Positions 63,380-64,000 of a DNA stretch of 64,000 nt are shown piece after piece. The DNA is from Alphaproteobacteria bacterium (GTDB lineage Bacteria; Pseudomonadota; Alphaproteobacteria; DSM-16000; Inquilinaceae). Positions within the stretch are counted from its first letter, which is position 1. Each line of letters opens with the position of its first letter. The notes below the pieces were generated by a model. It was not told the DNA's origin and made no database searches. It saw nothing but the letters and a program-made list of their open reading frames with translations. The stretch is from contig JANQGH010000009.1 of assembly GCA_028277405.1 (NCBI GenBank), positions 1 to 64,000 of the forward strand, given 5' to 3'. Both the position numbers and the translations under genes were made by a program.

Positions 63380-64000
63380 TCAACTCTCGCGAAAAGCCCG
63401 GTTGAAGGATGAGATGAATGGGCTGAGCAGGTAGTCGATCACCGTTCTGGCGTCGGTGGTGATGAACACCTCCGCCGGCATGCCGGGGCGGAGCTCGACG
63501 TCGGGCGGAAGGGACTCCAGCGCCTCGGTCGCGACGCTGATGCGGGCGGCGTAGTAGGGGATGCGGGTCTGCTCGTCGGCCATGCTGTCGGCTGAGAGCG
63601 CCACGACCTCGCCGTCGAGCGGCTGTAGGTTGCGTTGTGGATAGGCGGACAGGTGAATACGGGCGGGCTGGCCGAGGGCCACCGTGTCGATGTCGGTGAC
63701 GGCGATCTGGGCCTCGATCAGCAGGGCCTCGTTCAAGGGCACGATGTCGAGGATCGGTTCGCCGGGTGAGATCACGCCGCCTGAGGTGCGGACCCTGAGG
63801 CCGACGATCGTGCCGCCGATCGGGGCGGGGATGATGGTTCGGGCCAGCACGTCGGCGCTGGCGGCGAGTTGGTCTTCGATCTGCGCCCGTTCGGCCTGGA
63901 CCTGGAGGAGCTGGTCGCTGACGGCCTGCAGGTGCTCGGTTTCCAGATTGACCAGTTCCAGCTCGGTCTCGCCGATGCGCTCCTCCGCCGTCGCGATGGC
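63380..64000 (-). CDS. Type I secretion membrane fusion protein, HlyD family (partial)
   Basis: The gene continues past the right edge of the window; 207 codons are visible. The upstream part encodes a coiled-coil region rich in Glu, Ala and Leu (from AIATAEERIGETELELVNLE to QAERAQIEDQLAASADVLAR). The lipoyl/barrel part follows: APIGGTIVGLRVRTSGGVISPGEPILDIVP, and RLSAYPQRN-like RIHLSAYPQRNLQPLDGEV, then PPDVELRPGMPAEVFITTDARTVIDYLLSPF. These are characteristic of the adaptor that links an inner membrane ABC exporter to TolC. It probably belongs to a secretion operon beyond the window. Confidence 0.9.
   Translation of the reverse strand, partial: AIATAEERIGETELELVNLETEHLQAVSDQLLQVQAERAQIEDQLAASADVLARTIIPAPIGGTIVGLRVRTSGGVISPGEPILDIVPLNEALLIEAQIAVTDIDTVALGQPARIHLSAYPQRNLQPLDGEVVALSADSMADEQTRIPYYAARISVATEALESLPPDVELRPGMPAEVFITTDARTVIDYLLSPFISSFNRAFRES

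Overview
The window comes from a high-GC alphaproteobacterial chromosome. The best evidence is the minus-strand core cluster rpmH-rnpA-yidD-yidC-engB-argB, the FNR-type regulator with a perfect FNR box, and the density of TRAP and ABC uptake systems. A free-living heterotroph of the Rhodospirillales type, possibly marine, fits best, but no rRNA or complete tRNA is present to place it more precisely.

Region 1 (1-19 kb) is mostly core. It holds a class I glutamine amidotransferase, a fatty acid hydroxylase/sterol desaturase, a LolA-type carrier, mtaB-dapF, an Lrp/AsnC regulator, xylA-xylB, argB, engB, yidC, yidD, rnpA and rpmH. These are followed by a TVP38 membrane protein with a flavin disulfide reductase, an orphan histidine kinase, and trans-aconitate methyltransferase. 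Region 2 (19-35 kb) is regulatory and catabolic. An fnr-like gene sits behind an FNR box. Next come a P1-family peptidase with a dipeptide-type ABC transporter, then an EthD / SDR / SMP-30 / EthD / ribose-type ABC group. A LacI-like palindrome separates the ribose-type system from a divergent TRAP transporter that is paired with an M24 (ectoine-hydrolase-like) enzyme.

Region 3 (35-42.7 kb) carries a class III nucleotide cyclase, an ArsR regulator with two tandem SRPBCC proteins and a DUF899 protein. It also carries an unusual four-gene row: a P-loop NTPase, an ABC half-transporter, an aspartyl/asparaginyl-hydroxylase-like protein and an alpha/beta hydrolase. No named system known to me has this composition.

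Region 4 (42.77 kb to the end) looks like a genomic island. It starts at a short sequence matching the 3' end of a tRNA gene (an attachment-site remnant), from which a tyrosine recombinase reads inward. The island then holds two sugar-type uptake operons. The first (44.6-51.8 kb) has visibly lower GC: a ROK regulator is divergent from a Ugp-like ABC transporter, a 2H phosphoesterase and an inositol-monophosphatase-family enzyme, which together suggest import and dephosphorylation of a phosphodiester, perhaps inositol-based. The second (53.6-63.2 kb) has a GntR/LacI-type regulator, a Gfo/Idh/MocA oxidoreductase, a PHP-type metallohydrolase, a trehalose/maltose-type ABC transporter and a sulfatase, which suggests use of a sulfated sugar. 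Between them lie a decayed recombinase whose catalytic tyrosine codon has become a stop, and a NicX/M29-like gene. The window ends inside a type I secretion HlyD-family adaptor.

The best candidates for undescribed biology are the four-gene NTPase/ABC/hydroxylase/hydrolase row (38.3-42.7 kb) and the phosphodiester operon (45.9-51.8 kb). Both are inferences from gene content.
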